Below are positions 14,109 to 26,900 of a DNA stretch of 64,000 nt, piece after piece. The notes below the pieces were generated by a model. The model did no database searches, was not told the origin of the DNA, and worked only from the letters and a program-made list of their open reading frames with translations. Source of the stretch: Larimichthys crocea (taxonomy: Eukaryota; Chordata; Actinopteri; Sciaenidae). A program made the position numbers and the translations under genes. Location: NCBI RefSeq assembly GCF_000972845.2, contig NC_040016.1, forward strand, positions 381,105-445,104, given 5' to 3'. The first letter of the stretch is position 1. Each line of letters starts with the position of its first letter.

Positions 14109-17100
14109 CATCAGAGCTCTGAAACTGCTGATTCCAGTCACTTCTAAAGAAGAGGTAAACGACAGCGGGATGAGTCCTCTACACTCTGCTGCTGCAGGAG
14201 GACACGCACACTGTCTCAAGGTGTGTGTGGAAAGTGCTGCACTTAAGTAGAAGCTTAGCTTGAGTATTTTTATATTCAATTATGTGAAATGGGCCATTCT
14301 AGATAATAAGTACTTACTTTTGGTACTTACTGTACTTTTGAGTATTTCTACACTGTGATACTGCTACAGGTCCTCATGAAGTCAAAGTTGTCTGAACCTT
14401 TTAGTACCTGTTCCAACAATGACAAAAAAGTTATTTCTGAGGTATTTTCAGGTATTCTTGATATTTTATATTAATATTTCATGGTATTTTAAAGCTTGTC
14501 ATTTCCTGGTAAACAATAAAAAGTTGTTAGTGACTCATTCCTGCACTGTGTCTTATGATGCTGCCGGAGCAGATTGATTCCTGTCTGATACAGTCAAAAG
14601 GCACAATTTAATGACTCTATTCAGTGATTTTGGTGAATCTGGATCAGATTTCATACAGAATATATTTGCTGGTTTGTCCTTGGGCTGCTCAGTTTCAACT
14701 CTTCTATGTAATTTACTGTTTTTTCTGAACGATTAGTAACAGAACCAGGCTCAGCAGCTGGATCAGGCCTCATACATGCAGAGACTGATATCAACAGGGA
14801 ATAATAAACTGTCTGTAAAACGGTATTGAAAAACCCAAGGCGACAAATTAAAAACCTAAAAAAAAACCTTGAGCAGAACCCGGCTCATGGTGGGCTGACA
14901 TCTTCCGCGACCGGTTGATATCGGAATATGGTTGCAGCTCTTTGTGTATAACTTTTTTCTGATTGTCTGACATTTGTCTGTTAAACACATAACACTTGAA
15001 AAACATCTGAATGTCACTCCTCCTCAACTCCCATCAGGCTTTGCTGGATGCAGGTTATGACCCCAACTACATGCTCCAACCCTGGATTCGCCGTAACTAC
15101 GACGACGAGAGGAAGTCTGCGCTTTTCTTTGCTGTCCTCAATAACGACGTGCCGTCTGCACGCATGCTGCTGGAGTCTGGTGCCATGGCCAACCAAGACC
15201 CAATCAAATGTCTGCAGGTACCTGTGTGTGTTTGTGTTTGTGTGTGTGTGTGCGTGTGTGTGTCCCTTTAAAGGAGGATGTAAAAGGAAATCTATTTCCC
15301 TCTAAACATGAGTCAGGATGTGGTTAGCTTAGCTTAGCATCAGTGTTAATTTTTCAATTTAGTCTTAGTCTTGTTTCAAAGTTCATTCTTAGTCTTAGTC
15401 ACTTTTAGTCTTTCACAAATCATTTTTCTAGTTTCTAGTCTAGTTTTAGTCAAACCATTTTAGTCTTCTTCTATTTATTTCAGGAATATTTTTTTTGTTT
15501 ATTAATTCCAGTTCACTTGTGTTCCACAGCTAACATACTGATTAAATATCTTGATTGAATTGAAATGAATGAATTCATCTTCAATGCAACTTTGCTAAGT
15601 GTCTTGTCTGTTGTTTCAATACACCCTTAATATGCACTTGATTTCATTTTTTAATCTACTAATAGCAGGTACACCCTATTATGACATGTTCTGTCATCAA
15701 ATAAATTGATTTTATGCCAGTTGCATCTACTAAAATGTTAAAATTAAGATGAGTCCATCACTGTTAGTGTTTAGCACAAATGGCTCTACAAAGCTGTCAA
15801 TCAAAACGGGCTGGGCCGGGCTCGGGTCGAATTCTACCGGGCCCAGGCTGGGTCGGGCCTGACTTCTAAGGCCCGTTTCATGCTCTAGATTGCGCTGTCC
15901 GTACGCCATGTTTCTCCTGCATGCTGTTTGTTTTCAAGCCACAGGCGCAGCAAGAGGATCCCAAACATGTGGCCGTGACGCTGCTACAGTAAAAGAAGTG
16001 CTGGCACAAACACATGATTTTTATTTCTTGCATGACATTTTCATCTCGTTTTTATTCGTCAACAAAAACGCACATTGGTACATTTTTCGGATGTAGAGAG
16101 GAATTGTTAGCCTGGCTCTGTCGACACTTGACACCTCTAAAGCTCACTAAATTGTATCTTGTTTATTTGATCTGTTCACAAACTGATCTTTGTGGCGTTA
16201 TGTGGTGGAACTATTTTTTGACACAGTTTTCTGAAGTATTTTCAGCACAGGGAGGTTGCCGGGTTTGGTAGTGTTGTGCTTTTATAGAAAGCAAAAAGAA
16301 AATATGTGCTCACAGATCATACATGGCAACGAACACTTTAGTCCGAGATGCTGCACAGAAAGGCGGATGGGTCGTTGATCTCTGAGCTCTTATCCAGTGT
16401 CTGTGTCTTTAAGGTTGCTCTGCGTATTGGCAACTATGAGCTGATCAACCTGTTGCTGATGCATGGAGCAAACGTCAACTACTACTGCAAAATAAACACA
16501 ACACACTTCCCCTCTGCCCTGCAGTACGCTCTCAAAGACGAGGTAAACCCTCCTCCTTCTTCTTCTCTTCTCATTTAAACATATTTCAATTAACAGATGT
16601 TACGCGTGTGTGTGTGTGTGTTAGGTGGTTCTCAGGATGCTGTGCAACTATGGTTACGATGTGGCACGCTGCTTTGACTGTCCCTATGGCAACAGCCTCC
16701 ATATCCCTGAAGGTTTCGAGGGGTGGTCCGACTCTGTGATCAAAGACACTTTGGTAATGGACCACACCAGTTTTCACCCATGACTGTATTAGGGTCAGGT
16801 GGAGCCAGTTTCAGCTGACATTTGGCAAGAGGCCGGGTACACTCTGGACAAGGTAACGTACGAAGCTCTTGTGTTGAACGTCTTGTCTGTGTGTCTGTCA
16901 GTGCAGTTCTGCGAGGTGATCACCGTTTACTGGCTGAAGGAGCTCTCAGGTCATTTAGTTCGAGTCATGCTGGACTACGTGGATCATGTGACCTTGTGTT
17001 CCAAACTGAAGGCAGCTTTGATGGAGCAGCCGCAGTGGCCCGACATCTGCAGGCTGCAAGGTAAGTGACAACTTTACAATCCCCACAACAGAAACAAGAG

Positions 17101-17337
17101 TGACCTTTAGTCAGTCGTCTCTCCTCTCCAGAAAATGTTTGCTGTCTGCAGCATCTCTGTCGTCTGCGGATCCGTCGTTGTCTCGGTCGCCTTCGTCTCC
17201 GATCTTCCACGTTCATGAGTTTCCTGAAGCTGCCACAGCGACTGAAGGACTACATCTTGTACCGGGAGTACGACCTGTACGGGCAACAGAGCAGTGCGCA
17301 CAGATGGCACAGGAGTGACAAAATTCAAACAAAATAG
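11377..17337 (+). CDS. asb14: ankyrin repeat and SOCS box protein 14-like, complete
   Basis: Coding exons 11377-11516, 11639-11691, 12223-12357, 12455-12613, 12736-12981, 13826-13997, 14115-14220, 15038-15217, 16414-16542, 16625-16753, 16907-17060, 17132-17337 (1809 nt, 602 aa; human ASB14 is close to this length). An acidic N-terminus with a UIM-like helix ([17 protein letters not shown], about residues 14-30) is followed by about ten ankyrin repeats (65-480, e.g. [45 protein letters not shown]). A C-terminal SOCS box (about 535-587) has the elongin BC contact [14 protein letters not shown] and a Cul5-side [11 protein letters not shown]. Family role: substrate receptor of an ECS (Elongin-Cullin5) ubiquitin ligase, mostly in heart and skeletal muscle. 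The acceptor just before the ATG implies an upstream 5' untranslated exon. Which teleost paralogue (a or b) it is cannot be told. Confidence 0.93.
13040..13290 (+). repeat. dispersed repeat shared with ccdc66 intron 15
   Basis: Inside asb14 intron 5. Matches 58015-58195 in order: 'caccaagctctcgcca', 'aagtcagtcccaga', 'tcactctc', 'gctgctgagcccggtta'. Two diverged copies 45 kb apart, same strand, no coding capacity. Confidence 0.75.
14073..14107 (+). repeat. (TG)n microsatellite at asb14 exon 7 acceptor
   Basis: About 17 TG units ending seven bases before the exon 7 splice acceptor at 14114; it replaces the usual pyrimidine tract. Confidence 0.95.
15345..15480. repeat. TTAGTC-rich dispersed repeat
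   Basis: Degenerate repeats of 'tttagtcttagtc' inside asb14 intron 8; a common teleost non-autonomous element motif. Followed at 15795-15885 by GC-rich 'gggctgggccgggctcggg' sequence that looks like a hAT end. No intact partner end was found. Confidence 0.6.
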
Positions 17338-17499
17338 TTGAATATGAACATTTAAAGATTTAAAGTCACACTTTAAAGGCAGAATGAGTAAGACAACATT
17401 CAGAGTTGTGTTGTGTCCCTGACTCAGTGCTGCTATTTGCAGTGTTCTTACAATGCTCCACCCAAAACTGGACGCCCAAAAACCTCCTGAACACAGCAA

Positions 17500-17574
17500 A
17501 ATAAATACAGGCAGAAGGCTTCAGAGTCTCTGCAGATACAGACACCATCACACGGGTCATAAATAATGAATAAA
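17500..17574 (+). terminator. asb14: asb14 polyadenylation signals
   Basis: AATAAA at 17500-17505 and again at 17569-17574, 163 and 232 bases past the stop codon. Either could define the 3' end. Confidence 0.6.
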
Positions 17575-19237
17575 ATTACTTATTTTTGTTTGAGTCAAAC
17601 ATTATTTCTGCTCACTCTGCCCTTAAAGTCACTTTTTTGTGTTAATTCATTCATCTATTTAACTGAGCCAAAAAAGAGCTAACAGAAATGTTATTTTCAT
17701 TATTATTTATTAAAAACTAGAACTAGCTGCTAATTGTCTGATTCTATATCTCAATATTAAAAAAACGAGGAGGATTAAATTCACTGTGAATCAGGACAGC
17801 AAATGAAAATAAAACAAATAACTGTCTCATATTTGCTTCGGATATTTTGTATTTTATTATCAAATTTGAAAACATGAATGTGCATTACAGTTTGCACACA
17901 TTTTATTTCATTGTGTGACTCTACTGAAGAAAAATAAATATTTATTATCTTGCTTGTTATTGTTTGATATTGATATTAAACATTCCCATCCAGAGATGAA
18001 TTCATCATCAAGAGATCTCTACGATCGGATGTTGATACTCTCGGTTCGCAGATCCTGGTATGGGGTTGTGTTGTGTGTGACAACGTCTTACTTATTTCAT
18101 TAAGACAATCCAGTCCAGACTTGCCACCAAAATATTTGGTGCATTATGAAATATAAAATACACCAAAGGAAACCCTGAACTGTTGAACAGCTGAAATGCT
18201 ACATCAAATCAGCAAATTCTCCCCAGTTCACAGACGTTATTAAAAGAAGAGGTGATGAACAGAGTGTTACACATGATCCTGTTCCAATTTCTGAGTTTCT
18301 GAGAAACAAGTGTACAAAGTTTTTGTTCCCTAAATTGTGTGTGTGTATATATATATATATAAGGATGGAACAATACAAAAGATGAAGTGACTCATGATCT
18401 TTCTACATGTCACACACTGATCTGATCTCTCCGGTGTGAGTCAACAACAGATGTGGTCACACAGCTGGAGGTCTCAGAGGACAGAGTTCAATAACCGGAC
18501 AAGATGAGGAAAATCACAGCTCAGTCTCATTTCAGCTGGAGTTTTGCCAGGTTTTGGATGGGAGGCTCAAACATCTTCATCCCCACAGGAGTCCTAATTG
18601 TCTGATGGAAACAAAATCTCTGGCTCTAATCCAGCTGCTGAAGTTGTTTATTATGAAACATCAAGCCTGAGATCAACATTTTAACTCTGTGTAGGAGAGG
18701 TGCATGCATGCATGTGACTGACTGCTGGTGATGTGTAATCAGCCTGTTATTCCATAATTAGCACACATGATATTTTGTACAGTGTAACATTTTACCCTCT
18801 TAGCATGAATCACACCATGTGTCTGTCACTTATTTGTGCTGTTTACAGTGTCAGCGTCTGTTTTCTCTCTCTTTTAGAAGCTCATTAATGCTAGAAAAAC
18901 AGACTGTAGCTGCTGTTAGCTAATGTTAGCTCAGTTTGTTAGCCAGCTGCTCAAAAGTTTAGTGTCTTGTGTTGTTGACCTTGCTTGTTTGGCTGTTAGC
19001 AAAGTTGTCGACTCACTAGTTTTTTGATCATAAGTAATATAATCATAGCAAAGTGTACAGCTGCCCATATTTACCACAGTGGGATTACACTCTAAAACTG
19101 AGGGAGCTAAATCACAAAAATACCTATTTCTATGTATGTCTTGAAGTTTAAGTTATGTTTTTGCTCTCAGGTCGGTAACTTTTACTCTTTTGGTTCACAC
19201 TCACAGCTCTAATAGATAGTTTTGGCACTTACTGTAT
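17575..19237. other. intergenic, no gene seen
   Basis: AT-rich DNA with a (GT)n(AT)n run at 18340-18362. Open frames are short and not splice-bounded. Confidence 0.6.
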
Positions 19238-19400
19238 ACTAGCTGGTGAACACTGTTGAACAGCTAGTGATTAGCTAAAGATATTTTTTGGTAGTTGGTA
19301 GAGACAAAAACAGAGCAAAAATAGGGAACTGAACTTCATCATGTGGACATAAACATGACTCCAAGTTCACTGTATCATCTTAAGGTGATATGTTGCCTTA
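19238..19400 (+). repeat. dispersed teleost repeat, copy 2
   Basis: Diverged relative of 940-1285: 'actagctggtgaaca', 'ggtagagacaaaaacagag', 'gtggacataaacatgactcc', 'cttaaggtgata' in the same order. Confidence 0.55.
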
Positions 19401-21585
19401 CAGAATTTCAATCTACATTATAGCCTATATTATAAAATAACATCATACATAATATTTATATATCACCATATATTTATATTAAATATAAAGCAGGAGTTTC
19501 ACCAAATTATCTTAAACATAAAACTCCATGTAGGTAAGATGTTGCATTGCCTGTGGGAATGTAACTAAATTTGGAAAGATATTCTGGAAAGCAATATGTT
19601 CAAACATCAATAAAGCAACACATGTCAGCAAATCCATTTTCGGGGTCTCTGACTCGCTTAAACAATTTAAAGTGAAGCAGTTTAATTGCTTTTAATGTTA
19701 GCACGGAAAGCCATCATGGTGAAATGGGTCTGATATAGACCCTCTTGATCTCTGAGGTTGACTCTGAAAAAATTAGGCCACTATGTGAACGGAAGGACTG
19801 TGCTAAGTCAGCTGGGATAGGCTCATCCCCACAGTGAGGATGAGGATAAGCGGTTACAGATAATGGATGGATGGATGATTTCTTTGGAACATCATGAGGA
19901 GAATCTGACCGACTCAGACTGAGTTTACACCAAACTTTCAGGATTCTATACAGAAATTGGAAATTTGTCAGCATCAGGGAAATTGTTTGAAAAGTTGTTT
20001 GGTGCCAGCATTAGTGCTCAGTCAGCCTTACAGACCTACATGTACACCTCCAACCCACCACAGTGAGGTCCAAGATTGAACTAGAAACTGACAATAGCTT
20101 AAGGTTAAATCTAGACACCTTGTCTTGCAGAATTGCAAAGGTCAAGCTAGAGAAACACCATTTGCGGTTACAGAAAATGGATGGAAGTCAATGTGGCCGC
20201 GGAAATTTGTGTTGAGGTTTTCTGATAAACTGACTCCTGAGATGTGTGAGTCTCTCTCTGCGCCTGCTAATGTTTTGTTTATATGATCACTAAAAACAAG
20301 AAAAAATGTCGCTGTTTGACTAAACTCCAACAATAGACCTTCAAAAAAGGTTAAGACCTAACCTTTTCTGAAAAAAGATGACCTGGATGACTGAGAACCT
20401 TCACAGACTATAGATTATTTTATTAGCTTTATGTCGTTAATATTAGCTTTTATCAGCATGCCCAGCAGCTTGCTAAAGTCAAGCCTCCACAGGCTTCTCG
20501 TTGTTGTGATGAAAACCTCATTTGTCACAAGAGCGTTGAGTTCAATTTCAACATTCAACATTTAATCTGCAGTAATAACAACACGAGCCCAAAAGCTTCT
20601 GGAAAGATTTAATCTCACTTAACTTTCACTGTTCTAACAAACAGTCAGGATGATGTCAGATGCAGAAAATGCTGCTAAATAAATGATCAATCATTGAGGC
20701 TAATATCCATGATGAAATACCAAGATCTGAGAGAGACCTTTGCTGCTTTTGACTCCGATGACTGTAACAAGAATGTTTTGACGCTGTGTGGTGAAAAACT
20801 GACCCAAACAGGAGGACGTTAGTGCATGCAGTTCTTTACCAACTCCTTAAATGTGAAGTGAAACAAACCAAAGACTAAAGATGGCGTCTACCTCTGATCT
20901 AACTCTCTCACACACACTCACACACATTCACACACACACGTTCAACAGAGCTTCCCACCTGAGCAACAACTCTACAGCAGGCACAAGTGTTGGGTACAGT
21001 AAGCTGACTCGAGTCCGGATTTGCTGCGATGTTTTTTTTTTTTGCGAAACGGCGATCTGATTTTGTCTGTTGATACCCAACAAACCTTAGACTGAGGCCG
21101 AGTCAGCAGCAAATACAACAGACTTGAGTTAGCTCAAATAATACTACGTATTCTCCTGACATTTCACACATTGTGTCTCTGATGCACTTAATTTTCTTTA
21201 CATTTTATACATTTGAGGGGGGGAGGAGAGGACACATGTAAAAGACAAAACATTTACCCACACATGTGGGTAAATGTACAATAAAAAAATAAATTATCAC
21301 CTTGATAAACCAAAAATAAAATATTCATATTTGCTCTCTCTTATTCCAGCTCCTGGGGGTTGAGTTCCCGTCGCTGTCCAGTAGGGGGCGGCACTGCGTC
21401 ACAGCTGGCCTCTGGAACTTGTTGAAGGAAGCATAAAACGGACAAATGTAATTGGCTAAGGTTGTCTCATCAGGACCAATCAGATGAGATAAACGATGAC
21501 ATCTTTAAATGTGACACTGGCTGATTCTGCTTCTGTAGTTACAGGATGACTAATTTTCTTTTTCTGCATGTGACACATTTGAGGC
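19401..21585. other. intergenic; retroelement tail fragments
   Basis: No host gene seen. 'gataagcggttacagataat' with a following (GGAT)n run at 19845-19880, and 'gcggttacagaaaatggatg' at 20164, resemble 3' tails of teleost non-LTR elements. 'ccagtagggggcggcactgc' at 21379-21398 is another common teleost repeat word. Confidence 0.55.
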
Positions 21586-21823
21586 AGGGCTGGGCAATAA
21601 TTCAATTCAATTATTTAAAAACATCCAGTGGAAGTGATCGTGATTGTTAAAGTCGTCATTCTGTTGTCCAAATGAAAGATTTCAAGCAGGATTTCAATTT
21701 GGAAAACCTGCCGAGGATAACAGTGGGCATTTTAACACATATATACGTACGTATAGAATATATGGACGAATAAATTTCTTCTTTAATATTCTTCTTGGTT
21801 TTTGACCATATCACCCAGCCCTA
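21586..21823. mobile_element. short hAT-like MITE
   Basis: Inverted ends 'cagggctgggcaata' (left) and 'atcacccagccct' (right), 238 bp, AT-rich interior with the near-palindrome 'tatatacgtacgtata'. No coding. Confidence 0.75.
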
Positions 21824-23840
21824 ACTTAAAGAATACGGCTAGTATTATTTTGTATTTTTGTACTGTCAACAAATCCCATGAAAACACTTGAACCAACATC
21901 TGAGCTGGACGTCTCAGCTCCAAACCCATCGGTTCCTACAAATATATTGCGTCCACTGAGTGGCTGTTTTTGAAGCTTTTGATCCTTTGTTTCTATTTTT
22001 CTGAGCATGTTAAGGACGCATTGTCCAGGATAGCTTTAAAAACTGAATTAAAAAGTTTAACCTCTGTTGGAAACAGCAGCAGAAAACACCAATTCATAGC
22101 TGCTCTGATGGGGGGGGGGGGCATCCACAGATAGTCTGTCCAGAAGTTTCCTGTCATCTCTCAACTGTCAGCTATGAAATACTCCCCCAAAAATAAATCT
22201 TACAAATGTATAACTTTAATTTCAGGCTCAGTTATTTCCCCAAACAGCTGAACAATGAACTTATCAGCAAATGTTACTCAAACGGGGAAGAAATAGTGCA
22301 TTTATTGGGGACTGTTTTCAGTGGTGGATTAATCCTTCTTTGATGCTCTAGTGAGTATTTAGGGCAGTGTATGTGGGACTGAGTCAAAATAAACTACAGT
22401 GTGTGTGTTCAACATATTGGGAATGTGTCACCCACTGCAACAGTGTGACTGCTTGATGTGTTTTTAATAATGGCACAGAGGAATAAGATATATCAGGCAC
22501 AGTGAGTGCCTGTTAATTGGAACAGCCTGTTGTTGGTTTTCATGGGATTTGTTGACACGAAGAATCACCAGATCAGATCTAGGAAAGTGACACTGATACT
22601 GTCCATGTTACACGGGATGATTTTACAGGACACTGACTAATGTTTTTTTTTTTGTTTTTTTTTTAAATTACGCCCGATAAACGGACACACAGCGTTTTAG
22701 GAATTATCTATATTCTCTCCTTAAAGCCTACTTCTATGATGCACTTCATCGCCATTCTCCCTATGGGGTGACGCTGCCCTCTGCATTGCTGAAGAAAGAG
22801 TTGCCGGTCTACCATCGCCATCTATTGCTTTAACAGATGCTCGGATGTGTTTCTGAGTGGTGCGTTCTCAAGGTAACGCTAAAAGAGTGTCCAGGTCACC
22901 TGTCCAGGTTTGGTTTCCGTAGAGAAAGAGGAGTGAAAGGGAGTGGAGGTGGGGTGGTGGAGGAGGGGGGAGTCAGGGAGTGAGAGTGGGGGGGGTGTGG
23001 GGGTAAAAGTGAGTGTTGGCCAACTTCAGTGAGTGGCCCCTGGGATGCAGCTGATTGGTCGTTCAGAGAGGATGGTCTGTCCCACTGTGTTGTCAAACAG
23101 CTCCACAGACGACTGTTCCCAGGATGTGTGTGTGTGTGTGTGATCTTGTTCATCTATCCTGGTGAGGACCAAACATTTGGACCTGGATAGTGAGGACATT
23201 TCTGGATGGTCCTCACATCTTTCAAAGTTTGACTCGGTGTTATCGTTAAAGTGTGTTTTGCTTCTTGTTACGTGGATGTTTGAGCTTCACTGTGCAGAAT
23301 AAAGCACTGTTTGACACTTCATGTGTGTTCCTTAAATATGTTATCAGGTAGATTACATCTAACCTGTGTCCCTTGTTTCAAATTGGACCAGGACCAAGTT
23401 GTGATGCTCGTATGTTAACTCAGATTAGAGCTGAGCACCATGAAACATTCCCTTTTCAGCAGAAAGTCAAAAACATCTAACTCAAAGACACAAAACACAT
23501 ACTTGATTGAGGGTTGTGGTTTGGTTTTTAGTTCGCATGAGGGGCTACTGATTGAGTTACGTCACCGAGGGTCCTCACAAGTATAGAAGTACAAACGTGT
23601 GTGTGTGTGTTGCGCAGAGCTTCAGACAGACGGAGGTTCTTCATATCAGCTCCAAGTTGCAGCCATTTCGGCTCCACTGTCCCACCTCCTGGCCGTTGCC
23701 ATAGTAACTAACACGACTGTAGAGTACCCATGTTGCCATGGTGACTTCCTGACGAACCCTGTTCCATATTTACAGCCAAAAACCGTTTTCAGTTCTTGAG
23801 AACACCACGACACGACCTGCACCAACTCACAACAAGCTGT
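21824..23840. other. intergenic between asb14 and ip6k1 3' ends
   Basis: No gene seen. Contains a 13-G run at about 22109, an extended G-rich tract at 22920-23005, and repeat words 'gtcctcac' with flanking (TG)n at 23105-23230 and 23570-23610. Convergent 3' ends of asb14 and ip6k1 flank this gap. Confidence 0.55.
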
Positions 23841-23843
23841 GTG

Positions 23844-23849
23844 TTTATT
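23844..23849 (-). terminator. ip6k1: candidate ip6k1 polyadenylation signal
   Basis: AATAAA on the minus strand 57 bases after the ip6k1 stop. IP6K1 mRNAs usually have long 3'UTRs, so this may be a minor site or not used. Confidence 0.35.
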
Positions 23850-23858
23850 TCGTGTGTT

Positions 23859-23862
<4 letters not shown>

Positions 23863-23899
<37 letters not shown>
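23863..23899 (-). repeat. (CA)n microsatellite at the start of the ip6k1 3'UTR
   Basis: Begins six bases after the stop codon when read on the ip6k1 strand, so it is transcribed in the mRNA. Confidence 0.95.
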
Positions 23900-23900
<1 letters not shown>

Positions 23901-23905
23901 CAGAG

Positions 23906-26900
23906 CTACGGCAGGTTGTCGTCCCGCAAGCTCTCCAGGATCTGGACCAGGCTTTCCAGTCCAAACACGTAGCCCCGGTCCGGCCCGTCGTGCACCGCCG
24001 TGTCGCCACGGAAACCCTTGAAGGTGGAGTGGGCGAAGTCGATCATACGTACATCCACCAGAGGGGGCTGTTGGGACTGCGGGCGAGGAGGAGGGGGGAA
24101 GGGAATTAGGCTGGGAGCAGGGGAGGAGGAGGAGGAGTCTGGATGGGGGTGAGACGAGGAGAGAGGGGGCAGAAAGGAGTGGCAGTCTGAGTTGTTGGGT
24201 GGGGCCTTCGGGGAAGGGACGGGCGGAGACATCAGTCCAGGTCCCTGAGAAGGCAGTGACCCCGGGTTTGGGTTCTGGCTCATGTCCGTTTCACAGGGAG
24301 CATCTGGGGCAGGAGGTGCGTGGGGTCCAGGGCAATAATCGGACACTGCAGGGGCCACAGGAGGCTTCTGTTGCAAGGGTGCATGCTGCCCAGTGCTGAG
24401 GACTGAAGGGCCCTCAGGTTCCTACAGTGAGGACAAAAAAAAAAAAAAAAGTCAGCTGACAAGAAAAGATTCATCTTTTAAACCTGCAGGGAAATTCAGT
24501 TTTTCTTCTATAAACTTGCCTTTTTCTTTTTTTTTTGCAGAATATGTCCTAGAAAACAAAGTGTATATATATATATATTTGTGTTTGTGGGTGGGAAACT
24601 AAGAGACTAAAGAGGAGACTAAATCACTGAGGTAAAAACTGCTAATGGGCCCTGAGTTAATTTGATTGTAATTTGATTAAAAGCAACTTAAATTCATTCA
24701 TTTATCCCCGGGCCTGGTTGGTAATCCAGGCTTGGCTGCAGGTACAGAGTGTAAACAAACCTTATCTGAGCTTCAAGTGAAGTCACTTTTATTGTTATCA
24801 TTAAAATTAAAAGCAATGAATACAAAACACGACAAAGTGAAGTCTCCTGACAGACACACAAATCTTAAACCTTCACAATGTTTCAAGTCCCGCCTCACCT
24901 GTCCCTCATAGATGATGAGCAGTGAAGACGAGTAGAAGCGATAGGATGCCTGCCTCTCCAGCACGGCCTTCAGGCTGCGAAGCTTATTCAGGATTGGTTC
25001 AAAGAGGTCCTGCCTCAGACCATTTCCGTTGTGCATGTACTGGTAGAGGGCCTGGCGGAAGCCTTCGATCGACAAGCCGCGGCCATAGTACTTGTTCAAG
25101 CAGAGGTAGTGACCCGTGTTTAGCTGGTACACCTGCAGAGACAAACACACCTCACTTTTACACATCAAGTCTCCTACATTATATTATGTTTTCTATGAGT
25201 CTTTTCTAAATCTGCATGAGTAATCTAAGATTACGTTACTCTATGCTGGATGTCCTAAATATCAACAAGCCTGTGTCATTACTGTGTCTTTTGTTCAGGA
25301 CTGCGATTGATTCTATGGTGTTGACTTGAGCAGTAGCGGCGGTTGTTGTACCTGCATGCCACACACTCTGACTCCCAGCGTCGCCGATGTGCTCTGTTCA
25401 CATTTCTTCATCTGCCTGGCCGCCTTCTCCTCGGAGGCGTCGTCTCCGTGCTGCCTGGTGCCCATCTTCAGGTCCAGGATGCAGGGGTAAGAGAAGTGGT
25501 GAACCACATTCTCCAACAACAGGAACTCTGGTTGAAATGCTGCAGTTAAGGAGCAACTTTCTGTTTGACAACCACACCGTCCCTGATCGCTACAGATTGA
25601 GATAAAAGACTTTATAGTATTCTGCACTTGAATCACGTTCATTTATGTACATTTTGCATTGCTTATGCTGACTAAAGTTGCTTTTAGAAACAAATATTGT
25701 AAATTAAAATTTCAGTCCTTTGAGCTGCTCTAACACTTTTGACATAATTTGAATGAAATTATGAATGAAATTTAATGAAAATTGATCCAGACATAAAGTA
25801 CAAGGAGACGGTTTTGAGATTTCAATAATAACTAAACTAAAAAAGGAGCTGATCAGAGTGTATCTGTGACATGAACCTGTTTCAAACAAACATTCTGTAT
25901 GCAGATGAAATACATAAAAACATCACCCCTCTTTGGGGGTTCATGGTGTGGTCCATTCATGGAAATATGAACATATTTCTATATTTTAATCTCTACAATT
26001 TACTCACTGAGGAAACACTGTCTTTTACTGTAAATACCCTCTTTCCTTCCCTTTATTATGTATTATCACATTGTTTGGGACTATGCAAACATGGTTATCA
26101 GTGAGATAACTGCTCTGTGTTATGTAGCATGCCGCGTATATTTGACTCATGTCTGATATGGTCTCTTTACAATTAAGGGGAAGTACTTGTTTGATGACTG
26201 GACGCTGATAATTTCAATACTCTGAATGTTATCAGCACGGAGAATAGTGTCTGAGAATAGTGTCTGCCCTGTTGAATCTGCTGAGCCCCGTTGGATCTCA
26301 CTGAGGACAGAGTGTATGTCGCTGTGTTTTCCAGGCAGCTGCAGTCTGTCCTCTTTGAAGCCGAAGATCAAAACACAACCCTTGACCTGATAACCTCTGA
26401 CACCTCCCAGCCTCCACTTTATTCCTCAGTCTCACTGACATTCACTGCCTCTTATTACGGTACTCCACTACACGACTAGTCAAATAGTTCAGTACTAAAA
26501 CCACTAGTCAGAGCTGTGGGCTATAGATTTGCAATAGTTACTCTGTAAAACATCAGCTTTTTAGCATACAGCTATGTTCATTCAGGTATGGTGACACTAC
26601 AGTCGCTGGTTGTGCAGAATTTTGGCAGATGTGATTTGCTGAGGAAGGATACTGAAGAGTTTGCGGTCCTTGGATTCAGACCTCATGCGGCTGAGCTGCT
26701 GTTTGTGGCAGCGGAGGCTCCAGGGGTTGTAACTGATCCTCTCTGAACTCAAACCACTGTTCCAGTCCAACATCTGGAAGGGAACTTCCGAGTGGATCTT
26801 TGGGTCGAGCCTGGGACTCTTCAGCTCTGCAACACTGCGGTAAAAGAGGACACAAGATAATTAATATATTTATAACTGAGGACTCATGTCTTACTCCTAA

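Noticed and set aside
13758..14279. 173-codon open frame on the minus strand
   Set aside because: It is antisense to asb14 exons 6 and 7 and runs through the TG microsatellite (poly Thr-His); a shadow of the real gene.
15011..15305. Open frames around asb14 exon 8 ending in Val-Cys repeats
   Set aside because: The tail is the translated TG run after the donor; the exon ends at 15217.
24199..24602. Plus-strand frames over the ip6k1 last exon
   Set aside because: Shadows of the Pro/Ser-rich linker; one runs through a poly(A) tract into the intron.
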